From: Actinophytocola sp963840275
GTDB lineage: Bacteria > Actinomycetota > Actinomycetes > Mycobacteriales > Pseudonocardiaceae
Direction of reading: 5' to 3'
NCBI GenBank assembly: GCA_963840275.1
Contig: CAWIYK010000005.1
Span: forward strand, 744,001 to 808,000
Length of the DNA stretch: 64,000 nucleotides
Shown here: in pieces, positions 8,386 through 17,248 of the stretch
How positions within the stretch are numbered: the stretch's first letter is position 1
How the letters are laid out: each line of letters begins with the position of its first letter
Notes under the pieces: model-generated
Told to the model about the DNA's origin: nothing
What the model saw: the letters and a program-made list of their open reading frames with translations, nothing else
The model's database searches: none
Made by a program: the position numbers and the translations under genes

Positions 8386-9407
8386 TCGTCTCCAGGCTCG
8401 TCGCGGGGCGGTCGTCGGTGGTGCGACTGGGGCTCCTGGTCGTCGGGCTGGTGGTCGCGTTCGGGCTGCCGTGGTTCATCTACCCGCCGGTGGCGTTGGA
8501 CATCGCGGCGTGGGCGCTGTTCGCGGTCGCGCTGGACCTGCTGCTCGGGTACACGGGCCTGCTGTCGTTCGGGCACGCTGCGTTCTGGGGCTCCTCGGCG
8601 TACGCGACGGGTGTCGTCGCGGTCGAGACCGGCCTGCCGTTCTACGTGGCCGTGCTGGCCGGCGCGGTGGTGGCGGCCCTGATCGCCCTGCCGGTCGCAC
8701 TGCTGTCCGTGCGTCGCACCGGGATCTACTTCGCGATGGTGACGCTGGCGTTCGCGCAGCTGATCTACTTCGTGGCGAACCAGTGGCGTTCGGTGACCGG
8801 TGGCGAGAACGGTCTGCAGGGGATTCCCCGGGAGCTGTTCGGCGCCGACCTCGCCGACTCGTTCTACTTCTACTACGCGGCGATCCCGCTGATCCTGCTC
8901 GGGTTGTTCGGCGCGTGGCGGGTGGCGCACTCGCCGTTCGGGCGGGTCCTGGTCGCGATCCGGGAGAACCCGGCCCGCGCACGGGCGCTCGGCTACCCGG
9001 TGAACCGGTACAAGGTGCAGGTGTTCGTGATCTCGGCGTTCCTGGCGGGGATCGCGGGCGGCGTGTACGCGGTCGGCCACGGGTTCGCGTCGCTGCAGGA
9101 GGTCTACTGGACGACGTCGGGCAAGGTCGTCGTGATGAACATCCTCGGCGGCATGGGCACGCTGTGGGGCCCGGTGCTGGGCGCGGGCATCATCGTGGTG
9201 CTCGAGGACTACCTGGCGACGGCCGGCATCGACGCGATCGGCCTGGTGACCGGCGCGATCTTCGTGGTGACGGTGCTCGTGTTCCGGCGCGGCGTCTGGG
9301 GCACGGCCCGGCGGCTGCTGCGTGGCCGCGACCGCACCGGCGACCCGCCGCCGCCCGCGGTCCGGGCGCCGGCGGAGGAGAACGTGAAGGAGCCGGAGCC
9401 GCACTGA
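8382..9407 (+). CDS. Branched-chain-type ABC transporter permease (LivM family)
   Basis: The 341-residue membrane protein has the LivM signature 'LLLGYTGLLSFGHAAFWG', 'RRTGIYFAMVTLAFAQ', and the 'AIRENPARARALGYPV' ATPase-docking loop. The C-terminal 35 residues are a charged, proline-rich cytoplasmic tail. It pairs with the LivH-type subunit to form the translocation pore. It is the last gene of the transporter operon; the next gene begins after about 40 bases and is unrelated. Confidence 0.9.
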   Translation: MIVSRLVAGRSSVVRLGLLVVGLVVAFGLPWFIYPPVALDIAAWALFAVALDLLLGYTGLLSFGHAAFWGSSAYATGVVAVETGLPFYVAVLAGAVVAALIALPVALLSVRRTGIYFAMVTLAFAQLIYFVANQWRSVTGGENGLQGIPRELFGADLADSFYFYYAAIPLILLGLFGAWRVAHSPFGRVLVAIRENPARARALGYPVNRYKVQVFVISAFLAGIAGGVYAVGHGFASLQEVYWTTSGKVVVMNILGGMGTLWGPVLGAGIIVVLEDYLATAGIDAIGLVTGAIFVVTVLVFRRGVWGTARRLLRGRDRTGDPPPPAVRAPAEENVKEPEPH

Positions 9408-9447
9408 TCGACGGTGGGTACCCTTGGCGGCACGTGAGGGAGCCGGC

Positions 9448-10041
9448 GTGTCACTTCGGTACTACCACTACATCAGCGACACCAAGGTCGACATGCTGCT
9501 GCCGCAGATCGACCCTGGTTTCGCGCGCGATGAACAGAACCAGGTCGCGCGGCTGGAGCGGGTGCTGCGCCACCTCGCCGACACCGGCGAGGTCGGCACG
9601 GTCGACGCGCCGGGCCGGTACTTCGGCGGCCGGCTGCCCATGCAGTGGGGCCCCATGGCGACCCCGGAGGGCAAGGGCCTCATCTACTTCGGCGGGCGGA
9701 CCGACGACACGATCGTCGGGCTCGGCGGGTCGGCGAGCCAGCTGGTCGGCGACAACGCCGCGCCGGACCAGTACTTCCGCAACTCGCTCCTGCCGGTGCT
9801 GCTGCGCGGGCTCGCCGCCGCCGACAAACCGGGCGCCGAACCGGACGTCGAGCGGTTCAAGGAGGCCGACGCGCAGGCGCTCGGGCTGGTCCGGCACGCC
9901 AACGGCCGGCTCCGCGGCCCGTCGGAGCACCTGGAGTTCGTCGCGAAGCGGCTGCTGCACGGCCCCAGCCCCTACCAGCAGTTCGACCGGGACGTGACGG
10001 TGCTGCTCGGCAGCCCGCTGTACGTCGCGCAGACCGACTGA
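9448..10041 (+). CDS. Conserved hypothetical protein of the actinobacterial 'YYxYISDxKVDMLLPQI' family (DUF7019-like)
   Basis: This 197-residue soluble protein begins 'SLRYYHYISDTKVDMLLPQI', a hallmark of a conserved actinobacterial family of unknown function. It has 'WGPM...IYFGG' and a conserved C-terminal 'ASPLYVAQTD'-like end (here 'GSPLYVAQTD'). No signal peptide or membrane segment is present. The GTG at 9448 is preferred over a TTG eight codons upstream because a GAGGGA Shine-Dalgarno lies at the right distance and homology starts there. It converges with the gene at 10049, with a 7-base gap. Confidence 0.7.
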   Translation: MSLRYYHYISDTKVDMLLPQIDPGFARDEQNQVARLERVLRHLADTGEVGTVDAPGRYFGGRLPMQWGPMATPEGKGLIYFGGRTDDTIVGLGGSASQLVGDNAAPDQYFRNSLLPVLLRGLAAADKPGAEPDVERFKEADAQALGLVRHANGRLRGPSEHLEFVAKRLLHGPSPYQQFDRDVTVLLGSPLYVAQTD

Positions 10042-10048
10042 GGCGGTG

Positions 10049-10495
10049 TCAGCGGTTCGCGTGCGAGGTCCCGTCCATCCGGCTGGCGAGCGTGTCGCGG
10101 TCGGTCGGCGGCAGGACCGGGCGGTCGCGGTGCGTGGCCCGGCCGGCCAGGGCGTCCGCGACGAACGTGGCGACCTCGGCCGGTGCCGGCACGGCCCCGC
10201 CGGCGAGGTAGGCGACGACGAACGGCGTTTCGCCGGGCAGGTCCGCCTCGACGGCGACGTACCAGCCGAACTGCTCGTCCCACACCAGCATCAGGTCGCG
10301 TTCCGGCTGCTCCGACCACTGCTGCGCCAGCCCGACGTAGGCGGTGGCGGTGTCGCTGACCTCGTACCCGATCGACTCGGCCGGCACGTCGAGCTCGGCG
10401 GCGACCTGCCGGACGTATCTCGCCAGCACCGGCCCGAGGGCGGGGTCGTCCACTCGCCGGTTCGAATATCCCGGACCGTGGCGTCCCGAGGTCAT
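10049..10495 (-). CDS. DUF6292-like conserved actinobacterial protein
   Basis: The 148-residue soluble protein has 'ALARYVRQVAAEL'-type N-terminal helices (here 'VLARYVRQVAAEL') and a central 'LMLVWDEQFGWYVAVE' block. This Trp-rich 'W.E..GW' core is typical of the DUF6292 family in actinomycetes. Its function is unknown. The start ATG follows GGAG. It lies 14 bases downstream of a 48-residue small ORF and is probably co-transcribed with it. Confidence 0.65.
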   Translation of the reverse strand: MTSGRHGPGYSNRRVDDPALGPVLARYVRQVAAELDVPAESIGYEVSDTATAYVGLAQQWSEQPERDLMLVWDEQFGWYVAVEADLPGETPFVVAYLAGGAVPAPAEVATFVADALAGRATHRDRPVLPPTDRDTLASRMDGTSHANR

Positions 10496-10509
10496 ATGTC
10501 TCCTGATCG

Positions 10510-10656
10510 TCAGTCGAGCTGCGACGGATGGTGGGCCGGCGGCGCCACGGCGTCGTGTCCGTAGGGCTCCAGAGCGGCCGCGGCGTCGCTCACCAGCAAC
10601 GGGCGGAGCACAGGGTGTTCGATGACGAGGTCGGCTGACGGGTGGACACTCGTCAT
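10510..10656 (-). CDS. Small ORF (48 aa), unknown function
   Basis: The reading frame runs ATG to TGA on the minus strand and encodes MTSVHPSADLVIEHP... ending PPAHHPSQLD. It lies 14 bases upstream of the DUF6292-like gene in the same orientation. Codon third positions are G/C-rich, consistent with coding. The Shine-Dalgarno is weak (GAGATGAG about ten bases upstream). I do not recognise a family. It may be a small operon partner. Confidence 0.45.
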   Translation of the reverse strand: MTSVHPSADLVIEHPVLRPLLVSDAAAALEPYGHDAVAPPAHHPSQLD

Positions 10657-10830
10657 TACTGGCTCATCTCACAGGGAGTTGCCGGCGGGCCGTCGACGAG
10701 TTCACACTACACGTCGGCCCGGCGCACTCCGGGTACGTGCGCGGGGGAGTACGGTGAGTAGCGCAAAGCCTTTGTGAGTCTCCCGGTGTGTCCGACACTG
10801 CGGGAACGAGAAACCCCGAACGGGAGCGGC

Positions 10831-11031
10831 ATGGCCCCGAACGACACGCACGCGAACATCTCCGGGCGTCATGCCCGTGGCCGGGTGTCACCCGGCTGTT
10901 CGGTGTGTGCCCATCCGTGGAGCGCGCACGACCAGGTCGCGACGCGCTTCTGCGACGCGACGGCGGCCAACGGCCAGAGCCGGGCCTGCGTCTGCACCGT
11001 GCGGCACACCGCTGGGCCCGGCAACGGCTGA
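10831..11031 (+). CDS. Small Cys-rich protein, putative zinc-binding
   Basis: This 66-residue protein has 'CSVCAHPWSAHD', 'RFCDAT' and 'SRACVCTV', giving five Cys plus several His. The C-x-x-C-x-H pattern followed by C and C-x-C suggests a small metal-binding knuckle; similar short proteins are common in Pseudonocardiales. The ATG at 10831 is chosen because GGAG precedes it at the right distance. The frame is open 19 codons further upstream without an RBS. Function unknown. Confidence 0.6.
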   Translation: MAPNDTHANISGRHARGRVSPGCSVCAHPWSAHDQVATRFCDATAANGQSRACVCTVRHTAGPGNG

Positions 11032-11079
11032 CCCGCGTCGTCTGTCACGTCACACTCCTCACACTCCGCGCGGCCTGAG

Positions 11080-11104
11080 GTTTCGCCGACCCGCGCGTGG
11101 GCAA
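11080..11104 (+). promoter_or_regulatory. Candidate sigma-B-type stress promoter for the CsbD gene
   Basis: GTTT (11080-11083), a 15-base spacer, then GGGCAA (11099-11104) resembles the Streptomyces sigma-B consensus GNNT-N14-16-GGGTAY. It lies 40 bases upstream of a CsbD-family gene. In other bacteria csbD is a general-stress sigma target, so context supports it. Based on the motif alone. Confidence 0.45.
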
Positions 11105-11143
11105 ACGGTCCCGGTAAGGATGGTTGCTCACAAGGGAGTCGAG

Positions 11144-11356
11144 ATGGGCATGTTCGACAAGGCCAAGGACAAGGCGGAGCAACTCGTCGGCAAGGGCAAG
11201 GAGACAGCCGGCCGGAGCACGGACAACGAGGAGCTCGAGAACGCCGGCAAGCGCGACCAGGTCAGTGGCGAGGCCAAGGAGGCCGGCCACGACGTGCGCG
11301 ACAAGGCGGCCGGCGTGGTGCACGACGCGAAAGAGCGGCTCGACGGCGACCGGTAG
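11144..11356 (+). CDS. CsbD family stress-response protein
   Basis: The 70-residue, highly charged, Cys-free protein starts MGMFDKAKDKAEQLVGKGKE and repeats K-A-x-x-x-x-G-K-x-x-E-x-A-G motifs, typical of CsbD proteins, which are intrinsically flexible and induced by general stress. The ATG at 11144 has GGGAG ten bases upstream. It is followed by a strong hairpin terminator. The molecular role of the family is not established. Confidence 0.85.
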   Translation: MGMFDKAKDKAEQLVGKGKETAGRSTDNEELENAGKRDQVSGEAKEAGHDVRDKAAGVVHDAKERLDGDR

Positions 11357-11371
11357 GCCGTGAGCGGTGGT

Positions 11372-11394
11372 GGCCCTCCCCGCGGGGGAGGGCC
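11372..11394. terminator. Bidirectional hairpin terminator
   Basis: GGCCCTCCCC-GCG-GGGGAGGGCC forms a perfect 10-bp stem with a 3-base loop, flanked by AGCGG/CCGCT that can extend it. It sits between the convergent CsbD and yjfF genes and can serve both. No U-tract follows, as is usual in high-GC actinomycetes. Confidence 0.75.
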
Positions 11395-11399
11395 AGCCG

Positions 11400-12377
11400 C
11401 TACACGAACCGCCTGCGCCGGACCAGCAGGCGCTGCAACGCGATGAACGCCAGCAGCAGCACCCCGATCACGATCTTGGTCCACCACGAGCTGAGGGTGC
11501 CCTCGAACGAGATCAGGGTCTGCACGGTGCCCAGCACGAGCACGCCGGCCACCGAGCCGGCCACGTACCCGACACCCCCGGACAGCAGCGTCCCGCCGAC
11601 GACCACGGCGGCGATCGCGTCCAGCTCCATGCCGACGGCGTGCAGGCTGTAGCCGGACAGCATGTAGAAGCTGAACAGCAGCCCGCCGAGCGCGGAGCAC
11701 AACCCGCTGATCACGTACACGCCGACCTTGACGCGTCCGGTCGCGAGCCCCATCAGCGTCGCGGAGGACTCGCTGCCGCCGACCGCGTACACGGTTCTGC
11801 CGAAGCGGGTCAGGTGCAGCACGTACGCCGCCACGGCGACCACCGCGAGCGCCACGAGGACGCTGTAGGTGATGGTCACGTCGCCGGGCAGCTCGATCGC
11901 GCCGGTCGCGATCGCGCGGAACGTCGGCTCCTTGATCGACACCGACTCCACGCTGATCACGAAACACAGGCCGCGCGCGAGGAACATGCCCGCGAGGGTC
12001 GCGATGAACGGCTGCACCCCGAACCGGTGGATCATCAGCCCCATGCCGAGGCCGAGCACGGCGCCGGTCGCCAGCACGGCCAGCATCACGAGCCACGCCG
12101 GCCAGCCCGCGCGCAGCGTCGCCGCGGCGATCATCGTGGACAGCGCCACCACGGAGCCGACCGACAGGTCGATGCCGCCGGTGAGGATCACGAACGTCAT
12201 GCCCACCGCGACGACGATCAGGAACGCGTTGTCGATGAACAGGTTCGCGACCACCTGCCCGGATGCGAACCCCTCGTACCGCACCGAGCCCGCGCCGAAC
12301 GTCACCACGAACACCACGAACGTCGCGAGCACCGGCAGGAACCGCGACGGCAGCCTGCGCACGGAGAGCGCGGTCAT
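11400..12377 (-). CDS. yjfF: Sugar ABC transporter permease, YjfF type
   Basis: This 325-residue membrane protein of the RbsC/YjfF permease family has 'AVGMTFVILTGGIDLSVGSVVAL' segments, 'VGGSESSATLMGL' (ATPase-docking loop) and 'GMELDAIAAVVVGGTLLSGGVG'. Together with the genes upstream it matches the E. coli YtfQRT-YjfF galactofuranose importer gene for gene. The ATG overlaps the ytfT stop as ATGA. It is the last gene of the four-gene minus-strand operon and ends at a hairpin terminator. Because arabinofuranosidases lie next door, arabinofuranose is a likely natural substrate (inference). Confidence 0.88.
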   Translation of the reverse strand: MTALSVRRLPSRFLPVLATFVVFVVTFGAGSVRYEGFASGQVVANLFIDNAFLIVVAVGMTFVILTGGIDLSVGSVVALSTMIAAATLRAGWPAWLVMLAVLATGAVLGLGMGLMIHRFGVQPFIATLAGMFLARGLCFVISVESVSIKEPTFRAIATGAIELPGDVTITYSVLVALAVVAVAAYVLHLTRFGRTVYAVGGSESSATLMGLATGRVKVGVYVISGLCSALGGLLFSFYMLSGYSLHAVGMELDAIAAVVVGGTLLSGGVGYVAGSVAGVLVLGTVQTLISFEGTLSSWWTKIVIGVLLLAFIALQRLLVRRRRFV

Positions 12378-13366
12378 GACACACCTGCCTTCGCCGGCAC
12401 GGCGACCTCGACCGGTCTGCGCAGCATCCCGGTCACCCTGGGCGCCTGCAGCAGGCACACCACGATCACCACGGCCGCCTTGAACACCAGCGTCGTCTCC
12501 GGCGGCACACCGATCGAGTACACGGTCGTGGTCAGCGTCTGGATCACCAGCGCGCCGACCAGTGTGCCGGCGAGCGAGTACCGGCCCCCGGCGAGCGAGG
12601 TGCCTCCGATGACGACCGCGAGGATCGCGTCCATCTCGATCCACAGCCCCGCGTTGTTGGCGTCGGCCGCGTTGACGTTCGACGCGATCATCAGCCCGGC
12701 GACGCCCGCGCACAGTGCCGCGAACACATAGACCGTCCAGATGATCGTGCGCGACCGGACCCCCGCGAGCCTGCTCGCCTCCGGGTTGACGCCGACCGAC
12801 TCGATCAGCATGCCGAGCGCGGTGCGGCGGGTCAGCAGCGCGACCGCCACGAGCGCGGCGAGGCTGATGAGGATCGCGATCGGCAGCACCACGAAGCCGG
12901 CGCCGACCTGGCGGAACACGTCGTCGTTGACCGTGATGATCTGGCCCTCGGTCAGCAGCATCGCCATGCCACGGCCCGCGGTCATCAGTACCAGCGTCGC
13001 GATGATCGGCTGGATGCCCAGCACCGAGACGAGGAAACCGTTCCACAGCCCCAGAATCGCGCACAGCAGCAGCGCGAGCGCCATGCCCGTGAACGCGTTC
13101 CCGCCGCTCGCCAGGTAGGTGCACGTCACCGCGCCCGCGATCGCGGCGACCGCGCCGACGGACAGGTCGATGCCGCGCGTGGCGATCACGAGCGTCATCC
13201 CGAGCGCGATGAGCAGCGTCGGCGCGCCGTTGCGCAGGATGTCGACCAGGCTGCCGAACAGGTGCCCGTCCTGCAGCCGCAACGCGAAGAACGACGGCGT
13301 GACGACGAGGTTGAGCAGCAGCAGGGCGACCAGCGCCAACACAGGCCACAGTAGACGGTTACTCAC
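12374..13366 (-). CDS. ytfT: Sugar ABC transporter permease, YtfT type
   Basis: This 330-residue permease has 'ALGMTLVIATRGIDLSVGAVAAI', 'ESVGVNPEASRLAGVRSR' and 'WIEMDAILAVVIGGTSLAGGRY'. It forms the membrane heterodimer with YjfF. The GTG at 13366 was chosen because family homology starts just after it. This GTG forms a GTGA overlap with the stop codon of a mini-ORF encoded by the upstream tandem repeat. The frame is open further upstream only through that repeat. Confidence 0.88.
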   Translation of the reverse strand: MSNRLLWPVLALVALLLLNLVVTPSFFALRLQDGHLFGSLVDILRNGAPTLLIALGMTLVIATRGIDLSVGAVAAIAGAVTCTYLASGGNAFTGMALALLLCAILGLWNGFLVSVLGIQPIIATLVLMTAGRGMAMLLTEGQIITVNDDVFRQVGAGFVVLPIAILISLAALVAVALLTRRTALGMLIESVGVNPEASRLAGVRSRTIIWTVYVFAALCAGVAGLMIASNVNAADANNAGLWIEMDAILAVVIGGTSLAGGRYSLAGTLVGALVIQTLTTTVYSIGVPPETTLVFKAAVVIVVCLLQAPRVTGMLRRPVEVAVPAKAGVS

Positions 13367-13440
13367 GACGCCCCCTCGCAGGCTCGGTTGCGCCGCTCGC
13401 GGTCGCCCTGTGTCATTGGTTCGCTCGCAAGCTCGCTCAC
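13363..13440 (-). CDS. Mini-ORF 2 in tandem repeat (25 aa)
   Basis: GTG start at 13440-13438 overlaps the stop of mini-ORF 1; its TGA overlaps the ytfT GTG. The peptide differs from mini-ORF 1 at two residues (E-P-M-T-Q instead of E-S-M-S-Q). Both differences are missense and none is nonsense, so the frame is preserved. Confidence 0.35.
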   Translation of the reverse strand: MSELASEPMTQGDRERRNRACEGAS

Positions 13441-13510
13441 GACGCCCCCTCGCAGGCTCGGTTGCGCCGCTCGCGGTCGCCCTGTGACATTGATTCGCTC
13501 GCAAGCTCGC

Positions 13511-13513
<3 letters not shown>
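13363..13513 (-). repeat. 74-bp tandem duplication with two chained mini-ORFs
   Basis: Two copies of a 74-bp unit (13363-13436 and 13437-13510) differ at only two positions; a 10-base start of a third copy follows at 13511. On the minus strand each copy encodes a 25-codon ORF starting GTG (VSELASE..., then S-M-S-Q or P-M-T-Q, then GDRERRNRACEGAS). The ytfR stop overlaps the first mini-ORF start as GTGA, the first overlaps the second as GTGA, and the second overlaps ytfT as GTGA. The block thus keeps an unbroken relay of stop/start overlaps between ytfR and ytfT. Confidence 0.85.

Positions 13514-13514
<1 letters not shown>
13437..13514 (-). CDS. Mini-ORF 1 in tandem repeat (25 aa)
   Basis: GTG start at 13514-13512 overlaps the ytfR stop (GTGA); TGA stop at 13439-13437. 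The peptide begins VSELASESMSQ and ends RRNRACEGAS. It may be translated by coupling but has no family I recognise. It is equally possible that it only serves as a re-initiation spacer. Confidence 0.35.
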
Positions 13515-15031
<1,517 letters not shown>

Positions 15032-15034
15032 CAC

Positions 15035-15994
15035 TCAGTACTTGCGGTCCGGCAGCGCGGCCTTGGCCTGCTCCGAGGTGAACGTGGTCTCCTCGGTGAC
15101 GACCCGCTCCGGCACCTCCTCGCCGGCGACGACCTTCTTCGCGAGGTCCATCAGCTGCGGTCCGAGCAGCGGGTTGCACTCGACGATGAAGCTGATCTCA
15201 CCGTTCGCGAGCGCGGTCATGCCGTCCTTCACCGCGTCCACGGTGATGATCTTGATGTCGGTGCCCGGCTTCTTGCCGGCCGCCTTGATCGCCTCGATCG
15301 CGCCGAGGCCCATGTCGTCGTTGTGCGCGTAGACGACGTCGATGTCCGGGGTGGACTTGAGGAACGCCTCCATGACCTGCTTGCCGCCGGAGCGGGTGAA
15401 GTCACCGGTCTGCGAGGCCACCACCTTGATGTCGGGCCGGGAGGCGATCTCCTTCTCGAAGCCCTCCTTGCGGTCGATGGCCGGTGCCGCACCGGTGGTG
15501 CCCTGCAGCTCCACCACGTTCACCGGGCCGTCGGTGTTGTCCACCAACCACTCGCCGGCCTTCTTGCCCTCCTCGATGAAGTCCGAGCCGAGGAAGGTCT
15601 TGTACAGCGAGGTGTCGTCGGAGTCGATGGCACGGTCGGTGAGGATCACCGGGATGTTCGCGCGCTTGGCCTCGAGCAGCACGGTGTCCCACCCCGTCTC
15701 CACGACCGGGCTGAACGCGATGACGTCCACCTTCTGCTGGATGTAGGAGCGGATCGCCTTGAGCTGGTTCTCCTGCTTCTGCTGCGCGTCGGAGAACTTC
15801 AGTTCGATGCCGGCCGCCTCGGCCGACTCCCGGACCGACTTCGTGTTCGCCGTCCGCCAGCCGCTCTCCGCGCCGACCTGAGCGAAACCCATCGTGATCT
15901 TGCCCTCGTTGGCGGCACCGCCGCCGCCCCCGCCGCATGCGGCCGACGCCGTCAGCAGGACCGCGGCGAGGGCGGTCGTGATCGTCTTGCGCAC
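15035..15994 (-). CDS. ytfQ: Furanose-type sugar ABC transporter substrate-binding lipoprotein, YtfQ type
   Basis: The 319-residue precursor has a lipoprotein-like signal (ASAACGGGG, Cys near residue 19). The mature part closely follows YtfQ: 'MGFAQVGAESGWRTANTKSV', 'QLKAIRSYIQQKVDVIAFSPVVETGWD', 'PVILTDRAID' and 'VYAHNDDMGLGAIEAIK'. E. coli YtfQ binds galactofuranose (established). Here the neighbouring arabinofuranosidases suggest L-arabinofuranose (inference). The GTG at 15994 has a strong GGAGGA upstream. It is the first gene of a minus-strand operon divergent from the GH43 gene, with a LacI-type operator in its promoter region. Confidence 0.9.
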   Translation of the reverse strand: MRKTITTALAAVLLTASAACGGGGGGAANEGKITMGFAQVGAESGWRTANTKSVRESAEAAGIELKFSDAQQKQENQLKAIRSYIQQKVDVIAFSPVVETGWDTVLLEAKRANIPVILTDRAIDSDDTSLYKTFLGSDFIEEGKKAGEWLVDNTDGPVNVVELQGTTGAAPAIDRKEGFEKEIASRPDIKVVASQTGDFTRSGGKQVMEAFLKSTPDIDVVYAHNDDMGLGAIEAIKAAGKKPGTDIKIITVDAVKDGMTALANGEISFIVECNPLLGPQLMDLAKKVVAGEEVPERVVTEETTFTSEQAKAALPDRKY

Positions 15995-16044
15995 TGGTCT
16001 TCCTCCGTGTGGACGGTCCGTGACCCATGTCACCGGGCCACTAG

Positions 16045-16058
16045 AGTGAACGCTCACA
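16045..16058. promoter_or_regulatory. LacI-type operator, site A (ytfQ side)
   Basis: AGTGAACGCTCACA matches the pattern GTkArCGmTmAC shared by two other sites in the island (16125 and 22569). The central CG and inverted half-sites are typical of LacI-family operators. It lies about 50 bases upstream of ytfQ, just downstream on the minus strand of a TTGACG (-35-like, 16071-16066), so binding would block ytfQRT-yjfF transcription. Confidence 0.65.
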
Positions 16059-16098
16059 GTCCACACGTCAACCCTGCGACAGGAAGAACCTGTCTTTG

Positions 16099-16128
16099 TT
16101 GACACCTACCGGTAGCACGTTCTATGTT
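16099..16128 (+). promoter_or_regulatory. Promoter of the arabinofuranosidase genes
   Basis: TTGACA (16099-16104), an 18-base spacer and TATGTT (16123-16128) form a good housekeeping-type promoter reading towards the GH43 gene at 16174. Operator site B overlaps the -10 box, which predicts repression by a LacI-type protein. Confidence 0.6.
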
Positions 16129-16138
16129 AACGCTCACT
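16125..16138. promoter_or_regulatory. LacI-type operator, site B (GH43 side)
   Basis: TGTTAACGCTCACT fits the shared pattern GTkArCGmTmAC and overlaps the -10 element and likely +1 of the GH43/GH51 promoter. The LacI-family gene at 21266 is the obvious candidate regulator, with arabinose or an arabinose derivative as inducer (inference). Confidence 0.65.
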
Positions 16139-16173
16139 TTGCTGCGTCATCGTCGACCTCGAAGGACCCCCTC

Positions 16174-17220
16174 ATGCGGGCACCTCTCGTTCGCCGGACC
16201 CGGCCGTTCACCTTTCTGCTGGTCCTCGCCGTAGTCGCGGCGGGACTCTTCGCGCCATCCGCGTCGGCGGGCGCGCGGTACGCGGGCTACGTGTTCTTCT
16301 ACTTCACCGGCGAGGGCACCGCGACGGGCGAGCAGGTCTACCTCGCCGCCAGCCGCGGCAACGACCCGCTGCGCTGGGACGAGCTGGGTGGCGGCGCGCC
16401 GGTGCTCACGTCCTCGTTGGGGGACAAGGGAGTGCGCGACCCGTTCGTCATCCGGTCCCCGCGGGGCGACCGGTTCTACCTGATCGCCACCGACCTGCGG
16501 ATCCACGGCAACGGTGACTGGGACGCCGCCCAGCGGTTCGGCAGCAAGCACATCGAGGTCTGGGAGTCCACGGACCTGGTGCACTGGTCGGCCCAGCGCC
16601 ACGTCCGGGTCTCGCCGGACACGGCGGGCAACACGTGGGCGCCGGAGGCCTTCTGGGACCGCACGATCAACGCCTACGTCGTGTTCTGGGCGTCGAAGCT
16701 GTACGCGGCGGACGACCCGGACCACACCGGCGACACCTACAACCGGATGCTGTACGCCACCACGCGCGACTTCCGCACATTCAGCGAGCCGCGTGTCTGG
16801 GTGGACCCCGGCCACTCGGTCATCGACTCGACGGTGGTCGAGCACCGCGGCCGGTACTACCGCTTCACCAAGGACGAGCGGAGCGCGAGTCCCGGCGCGC
16901 CGTGCGGCAAGTTCATCGTCGCGGAGCGGTCGCGGCAGCTGCGGGACACCGACTACGACTTCGTGGCGGACTGCGTCGGCGTCGGCGACATCAGCCGCGG
17001 CGAGGGGCCGACCGTGTTCAAGTCGAACACCGAGAACCGCTGGTACCTGTTCATCGACGAGTTCGGCGGGCGCGGCTACGTGCCGTTCGAGTCGACCGAC
17101 CTCGCGTCCGGCGAGTGGCGGATGGTCTCCGACTACGAGCTGCCCGCACGCCCGCGCCACGGCACGGTTCTGCCCGTCACCAGGGCGGAGCTGGACCGCG
17201 TGCGTGCCGCCCACCCCTGA
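16174..17220 (+). CDS. Secreted GH43-family glycoside hydrolase
   Basis: The 348-residue precursor has a Sec signal peptide (to about residue 33, ending SASA). The mature part is a five-bladed propeller GH43: 'KGVRDPFVIRSPRGDRFYLIATD' (general base Asp in RDP), 'TWAPEAFWD', 'VIDSTVVEHRGRYYRF' (second Asp) and 'RGEGPTVFK' with the likely acid Glu. Family members are arabinosidases or xylosidases; the neighbourhood favours action on arabinan or arabinoxylan side chains. ATG at 16174 follows GAAGGA, and the frame upstream lacks signal-peptide character. It is the first gene of the operon continuing with GH51. Confidence 0.85.
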   Translation: MRAPLVRRTRPFTFLLVLAVVAAGLFAPSASAGARYAGYVFFYFTGEGTATGEQVYLAASRGNDPLRWDELGGGAPVLTSSLGDKGVRDPFVIRSPRGDRFYLIATDLRIHGNGDWDAAQRFGSKHIEVWESTDLVHWSAQRHVRVSPDTAGNTWAPEAFWDRTINAYVVFWASKLYAADDPDHTGDTYNRMLYATTRDFRTFSEPRVWVDPGHSVIDSTVVEHRGRYYRFTKDERSASPGAPCGKFIVAERSRQLRDTDYDFVADCVGVGDISRGEGPTVFKSNTENRWYLFIDEFGGRGYVPFESTDLASGEWRMVSDYELPARPRHGTVLPVTRAELDRVRAAHP

Positions 17221-17248
17221 TTCGGTTCCCCCGCACCGAGGAGCGCAC

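Noticed and set aside
10440..10475. GGTTCGAAT resembling a tRNA T-loop
   Set aside because: It lies inside the DUF6292-like coding region and no acceptor, D or anticodon stems can be formed around it.
11400..13349. A 649-codon frame joining YjfF to sequence antisense or out of frame in ytfT
   Set aside because: Family homology begins at the ATG at 12377, which overlaps the ytfT stop as ATGA. The upstream part has no protein-like pattern.
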